Assembly (NCBI GenBank): GCA_900642245.1
Contig: CAAAJI010000007.1
Span: forward strand, 461,317-525,316
Direction of reading: 5' to 3'
Length of the DNA: 64,000 bases
Source of the DNA: Fragilaria radians
Lineage: Eukaryota; Bacillariophyta; Fragilariophyceae; Fragilariales; Fragilariaceae
This document shows positions 58,954 to 64,000 of the stretch, piece by piece (positions within the stretch are counted from its first letter, which is position 1; each line of letters begins with the position of its first letter). The position numbers and the translations under genes were made by a program. The notes beneath the pieces were generated by a model, which was not told the DNA's origin, ran no database searches, and saw only the letters and a list, made by a program, of their open reading frames with translations.

Positions 58954-59415
58954 TCAGCAATCAATATCACGAACAGTTTGAAGCCGTGCCTCAAGCAGTT
59001 TTAAGTGGCTTTGCGATATTGATTTATGCCGCAGAACCTCTGTCCTTCGAATTTCATGCATGGTTGCCAGCCTAGCAGTTCGAGCGCATCCTTGAACCGA
59101 AATAACGGACGCGACAACGCCTTCATTGTATAAAGTAGTTAAAAGAGTGATAGCTGCTCTAACACGGTTGGCTGCATCACGAGGGACACGAATCATGCAA
59201 AGACGGGAATCGTGATCAATATGCCTAACCACAATGTCTGAAAGGAAGCTGTGTACCGATAAACCAAAACAAACATTAAGACTCTTCACAATTTCTTTGT
59301 GAATCTCTTTTGCCTGAAGATCTGGTGCACATTTATCAAGCTGCGAGCTTGTTGCGGAAAGCTCCTTTGTGAATTCTATTTGCACCAATAACCACCTGTG
59401 CTTTACCCTAACCAT
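58954..59415 (-). CDS. POP5: POP5-like subunit of RNase P/RNase MRP
   Basis: The protein has 153 residues. It begins MVRVKHRWLLVQIEF, matching the POP5 start (MVRFKxRYxL). Later it has SLNVCFGLSVHSFLSDIVVR, CMIRVPRDAANRVRAAITLL and SVISVQGCARTARLATMHE, which follow the POP5 order of FG-x-x-G/S, 'R-C/V-x-R' and G-T-x-R-x-x. POP5 is a protein subunit of the nuclear RNase P and RNase MRP complexes, which process tRNA 5' ends and rRNA. It pairs with RPP30 in those complexes. The start is the first ATG and gives the family N-terminus directly. Confidence 0.85.
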   Translation of the reverse strand: MVRVKHRWLLVQIEFTKELSATSSQLDKCAPDLQAKEIHKEIVKSLNVCFGLSVHSFLSDIVVRHIDHDSRLCMIRVPRDAANRVRAAITLLTTLYNEGVVASVISVQGCARTARLATMHEIRRTEVLRHKSISQSHLKLLEARLQTVRDIDC

Positions 59416-62400
59416 TTCGTTGTCAACATATCCTAGAAAAAGCAGTTACCTAAATCCCTATATTGGATGTGTTGCAACGTAAAGTTAAACCGTTTTCATG
59501 AGATTTTTTTGTATGAGGGTTACTTCTCGTTATTAAAAGACAAACTAATCACAGATAAACAAAAGGCATAAAGGATTGCTCATTCTCAAAAGCTGGTGGA
59601 AGAAAAAATGTCCTTTTCTAAATCATACGAATTGTTAACTCCTTTTAGCTGCAAGGTAATGCCATTATTCCTTAGTCCTTGGCTTATCATTAGCCCCAAA
59701 GACCATAGGCATCTAAGCTCAAAAATATTTAAATTGGATGGATACTTTTCTTTACATAGAAGCTCCAGTGGAATGAGATAATTGTGGCTATGACAACAAA
59801 ATAGGAAGAGATTTTAATCTACGCAGAGCAGAATATCTCTGCGTTAAAGACACCTAAAATGATAAAGTGAGTCATTCAAATAAAGGCGATGCGTTATAAT
59901 TCCACTAAGGTAATGATGGACTACTATCTCAACGGGGAAGATGTAGAGATGCGTTTACATGAATCGAATAGATTACAAAGTAAGACGTGATATTATCATG
60001 GAAATGAAAAAGTGCAAAGACTAGGTCATCTCATGAGATAGGAGACTTATCTTAACAGTCATGTAAGTGATGTTTTGAGCTTACTTAATTTACTGTTTGT
60101 CGCTTTACTGCTTGAAATGGATTCCACAAAATTTGTATTCTGTGTGTAAAGTATTTAGCATTTCATTGATGAATAGACAATGAAAGTTTACAATTAGGCT
60201 CAAAAAGCTGTACAGACCAGTGTACACAATTGCTAGGGGTCGTGAAAAAGTTATCTGAAATCTACGATAAGTTTATTGTGATGATGACTTACTGCCATTC
60301 TAAGTAACCATTTCATTCTTCTGTGAATTATCTGAAATTTTATTAGTATCTTTCTATTCAAATCAGATTTTCACACTTTATATTTTTCTTCAATCAATCT
60401 CCGATTGCAAACTCTGATTTACATCGATCTTGGAACACTTTACTAGGTAATTGTTTCAACTTTAGGGGACTTGAACAATATGTCATACCTTTTGCATTTA
60501 TCAATTATCACTTCAAAAACTAAACGCCAAACAGATTGGCGATGAACGCGAAGATCATTTGTTGTCTTATCCTCAAAGTAGCAATGAATAATTAATGAAT
60601 TTCTAAGAATTTTGAGCAGTCCTGTGTCTTGGATAAATACAATTTCCCTTGTTGGAACAAGATGACCTGGCGTGTCTAGTTACATCCAATAACTCTCTTT
60701 GCTAGGATTGTTGTGGGATAATCTATTTTCTATGACATGCTCAGTGAAGGATACAGCAGCACAAACCAGAAGCTTGATAATTTTCGATGATAAAATTTGT
60801 TTTCATCTTCGGTGATCACTATGCAACCTTACTATTTATGTATCACCTGGTTTGCCCATCTTGTTAACACTTTATAGGATTCTTTCTATCAGACTTCAAA
60901 TAAAAAGGTGTTATTGAAGATGTCTAACAAGTTGGTAAAAAATCCTTTTGGAATCACCCAAAACTTCATGTATGGAACAAAGAGTCACAGATCAATATAG
61001 CAACGCCATTTTTCCTTTATTGCTGCAGCTTTACGGCATGACAGGAAAGAAAGGCTTCATGAAGCATTGCATAGGGTACCTTATGAAAAACTCACTACAG
61101 AACTACTAAGTCATCTGCTGCAGTTAAAATTCAAATTGCTTTACTTGTTTGTTTCCGGAATAGTTTTTGACCGGATGATATTCGCAAAAGCAAGTACTTG
61201 ACACCCATATACGTGGCTGCAAACACGACAAAATCATAATGCATCAGACTCAAAATCATTCGAGACATGTATAAATTTGAATAATTGACGTATGTGTAGC
61301 GATACAAGCTCAAGAATGAAACGCATGTTTGTACCAAGACGATTATAAAGTTAATGACATTCTGAATGTTTTTTAAATACCGGAGACAGATGAAGAAAAC
61401 AATTTTCACTGCCACTCTTATTGCTGGAAGTGCTATATTGATAGTTGAAGAAAAGATTCACCACTAGCTCCTCTTGCTGACGTCACAAAACTTACGACGC
61501 GATAGCTAGGAAATTTCAGTAGACAGTTGCACAGGAAATAAACTTTCACAAATTCAAAGAGATTTTTTACACAAAAATAAAATATTTGATCATGTACTTA
61601 TGATTCAGATTAAATACTTTACTAGCGGCCACTATTTAGGAAGACATCTTATAGTGTTCTGCAGTAGAAACTTGCTGAGGTGCAATGTACACTTGGAGAA
61701 TAAAATGCTCTCAAAAGTAGGTACAGTTGTTTATAATCACTACTCGGACATACTACCATATCCTAGTCACCATGTTGACAACATACGCCTTCAACCAGAA
61801 GAAGAGTTGATCAAAGGACGACCCAATGTTATGGTTGATCCTCTAAGCATACACTTAATGCTTCCCTATTGACATGGCAAATGATGGGAAGACAGTACTT
61901 TCCTTTTATTGGTATCATTGCAAAAATGTTCCTATACTTGGAAATTGATGACTGCGAAGTGTAAAATGAAAGTTGTGGATCATTATAACTGCGGATAATG
62001 CTCTTGATTGGCTTCGATGTTTAAGATACATAATTATTTCCATTTTTAAGTTAAAGATCATGCTGTGAAAGCTCTGTAATGGTAAGAAAATCTTATCCAA
62101 CATCTTTTCCATCAGTTGCCGTCAGACACCGTTTTGGTAAAGGGACAGCTAACAGCCAATTGGACAGCCAAAAGTCATTGTAAGCCTACTGGCCGGCTGC
62201 CTTTGGCCATTAATTGTCTGTGGAATTCTGCAACTCTAATAGTTTGTTTTAAAATTGAAGAGAATAAATCAGTTTCATGAAAAGACATGACTCTTGACAA
62301 TAATCTTTTTGTCCGGAAGAAGGAGTACTAGGAATTTGTCTTATATGATTTGAGACTAAGCCTCATCAAGGATATTCGGCCTATGATTGCATTAGGTGGT

Positions 62401-63153
62401 CCTGCCATACGTGTGAATTACAGATGAAGTACTCTGAATGCAATAACAAGTTTGTTGCTATACACGGAGCTCGCACAGAGGAGTTAACCTAGTACAAGGA
62501 AAGCCTATTGAATTGCATGCTGAAAGATAAATGAAAGGTAAAGAATTGAACTGAAGTCCGCATCAAGAAGTGAAAAACGACAACAATTGTGTGGTGGATG
62601 GATTGCCAGAAGCCTCTGACCAATTCAAATTCTTGAAGACAAGGACTGCAAGCACATGATTGATGAAATGAAATAAGAGGATTTTATAGGACGCGGAATG
62701 GCATTGCGCAACTATATATATGTAAATCAGTAAAATATTTGTTGTCGTTTTCCATGCAATATCTGACATCTAGTTTGGATATGGCTTTGCTTGGATTTGG
62801 CACAAAGCATTCCAGAGTGTGATAGCATTATGCATGCTGTGAAAAAACAAATGTATCTTCTTTCCTGATCGATGCTGCAAAGTCAGTACTAGACCGTGAT
62901 ATATTGGAATTGTCACTTTTGGATGCATCCCGCAGTCAGTACAAGGCATCTTAATAGCCGTATCAACAAATATGGATGCTTTGCTCGAAATGCCAATGGA
63001 ATCAATAGCCAGACTTGCGGACAGCCAACAGCATCGCACGATATTTGAAAACAGCGAGGAAGGACAAACCAGAAAAATTGACCTTATGATGTATTTACCA
63101 GTAATGGGATTGTTATAAACCTCGACTTTTATTACTTCATCACTCTACGATAT
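59416..63153. other. long intergenic stretch, no firm gene
   Basis: About 3.7 kb. Frames at 59596-59781 (+), 61131-61415 (-), 61600-61872 (+) and 62770-63039 (-) have no domain I recognise. The minus frame at 61131-61415 contains hydrophobic stretches (FIIVLVQTCVSFLSLYRYTY) and could be part of a small membrane protein, but it lacks support. A plus-strand protein-like stretch near 61030-61130 (RHDRKERLHEALHRVPYEK) is unassigned. A perfect 8-bp hairpin lies at 59821-59844. Confidence 0.3.
59821..59844. repeat. small perfect inverted repeat (hairpin)
   Basis: Arms ACGCAGAG and CTCTGCGT flank an 8-base loop. It lies about 400 bp upstream of POP5 in non-coding DNA. No function is evident. Confidence 0.3.
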
Positions 63154-63480
63154 TTATTTAGTCACCGGCTTGCTCACCGGTCCAGTATGAATTGTTCGGT
63201 TCTCCAACAGTTGTGGATTATCTTCCAAGTACTTCGCAAATGCTTCATCAGAGTTATAAATGTACATGCAGTCTGTGATCGCCTTATTCAGATGACGGCA
63301 ATACCAGACAACTCCCAAGCCTTTTTCTTTAGCGCATTGAGCAAATGCATCAACATGTGGTTTGCACTTCACCATCGCCTCTTCTTTGAATTCACTTCGA
63401 ATTTGATGTTCTGCAAAGTTTCGGAAACTTAATCTAGAAGCTCGTCCGTCATCTCGTATCTGATTCGAGCGATCTGACAT
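63154..63480 (-). CDS. twin CX9C mitochondrial protein (CMC1-like)
   Basis: The protein has 108 residues. Two CX9C motifs, Cys39-x9-Cys49 and Cys61-x9-Cys71, define a coiled-coil helix-coiled-coil helix fold held by disulfides. The surrounding words (KCKPHVDAFAQCAKEKGLGV and VWYCRHLNKAITDCM) match the CMC1 type, whose members act in the mitochondrial intermembrane space in cytochrome c oxidase assembly and copper handling. Import would be by the MIA40 relay; there is no cleaved leader, as expected. The first ATG is used. The downstream gene lies on the opposite strand, leaving a divergent promoter region of 224 bp. Confidence 0.85.
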   Translation of the reverse strand: MSDRSNQIRDDGRASRLSFRNFAEHQIRSEFKEEAMVKCKPHVDAFAQCAKEKGLGVVWYCRHLNKAITDCMYIYNSDEAFAKYLEDNPQLLENRTIHTGPVSKPVTK

Positions 63481-63704
63481 GGTGATTCTGAAGTATGTCG
63501 ATTGTCGTTCAGAAAATCAATTAATTGTTGTGGGACGCAACGATTTGTGTACTAGTACTCGTGCTTTGTAATAAAAATGGACCAGAGAAATACCAATGAC
63601 TGCTAGAATCGTAGTGTGAGTCACAACGATGTAGATGAAATCGAGGATTAATGTGATTCAAAGATTACGTCACTTCTAAATTACAACAACCTAAATTGGG
63701 AACA
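63481..63704. promoter_or_regulatory. divergent intergenic region of two genes
   Basis: The 224 bp between the starts of the CMC1-like gene (minus) and the partial gene at 63705 (plus) must hold both promoters. No specific element is recognised. Confidence 0.4.
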
Positions 63705-64000
63705 ATGGCAATGGCGTCTTTCATTTTGGGCTCTGTAGCATTTGGTTATACCTTCTATGCTGTAAGTAACTTCGTCAAAGATATGTCAGTACAATACAGA
63801 TTCTCATCTTACTATCATTGGTTTAAAGATAAATCCTACAGCCATTGTGGATTGCATGATTCGCGCTGCTGTAGATACTGTTGTCCCTGGAGGAGGCATT
63901 GGTGAGAGCAACTGGTTCATGAAGAATTGGAGATCGATTGAACAGAGTACTCGGAAAACATCGAGAGAATTGGAAATCAGAGCTGATTTGAGGAGATGGG
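63705..64000 (+). CDS. partial gene, unknown function, runs off the window
   Basis: Exon 1 (63705-63761) encodes MAMASFILGSVAFGYTFYA, a hydrophobic N-terminus. A 67-bp intron follows (63762-63828, GTAAGT...AAAG). Exon 2 starts at 63829 and stays open to the last base, reading INPTAIVDCMIRAAVDTVVP, then GGGIGESNWFMKNWRSIEQS and a charged end. The intron length fits the other introns in the window, and the open frame of 57 codons supports the splice. I do not recognise a family. The first exon could be a membrane anchor or signal sequence. The 3' part lies outside the window. Confidence 0.6.

Noticed and set aside
61131..61415. Minus-strand hydrophobic open frame of 94 codons
   Set aside because: AT-rich DNA easily gives Phe/Leu/Ile-rich frames; no conserved motif, start context or splice partner supports a gene.

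Overview
This AT-rich window looks like nuclear DNA of a diatom (Bacillariophyta). The evidence is a diatom-type cyclin, plastid pre-sequences of the signal-peptide plus Phe kind, GT-AG introns of about 63-108 bp, a protease tail rich in short P-T repeats, and decayed Copia and LINE-type elements like those known from diatoms. The species cannot be named. About twenty protein genes lie far apart in long non-coding or decayed DNA. There is no operon-like order, and I recognised no rRNA, tRNA or CRISPR by eye.

Layout. 1-16 kb: a cyclin, a multi-pass membrane protein, a Bud20/ZNF593-like ribosome-biogenesis factor and a secreted M6 metalloprotease with one intron. 16.9-22 kb: a decayed LINE-type retrotransposon with ORF1, endonuclease, reverse transcriptase and Cys-rich tail remnants. 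22-31.2 kb: a decayed minus-strand coding remnant, a four-exon DHHC-type protein with a DHFC motif, a WDR53-like WD40 protein, a 109-residue conserved-looking protein and a small two-exon secreted candidate. 31.3-37.5 kb: a bZIP factor, a secreted Cys-rich protein, a 398-bp terminal-inverted-repeat element and an ankyrin-type protein. 38.4-42.3 kb: Copia debris, then a staphylococcal-nuclease-type gene carrying a 553-bp hAT-like MITE with an 8-bp target duplication. 42.4-51.5 kb: a plastid/thylakoid NmrA-like protein, a five-exon plastid ABC1/UbiB kinase, a plastid INSIG-like protein with an added zinc-finger tail, and a membrane protein of unknown role. 52.4-58.2 kb: two Copia remnants joined inside reverse transcriptase/gag sequence. 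58.9-64 kb: POP5 of RNase P/MRP, a twin CX9C mitochondrial protein, and the 5' part of a gene leaving the window.

The genes do not form one pathway. Three (NmrA-like, ABC1K, INSIG-like) carry plastid-type pre-sequences and sit within 7.5 kb, which may be chance. The most notable item is the MITE in the nuclease gene. It separates the catalytic residues, but its removal as an intron would keep the reading frame, so the locus is either a fresh gene knock-out or a very young transposon-derived intron.
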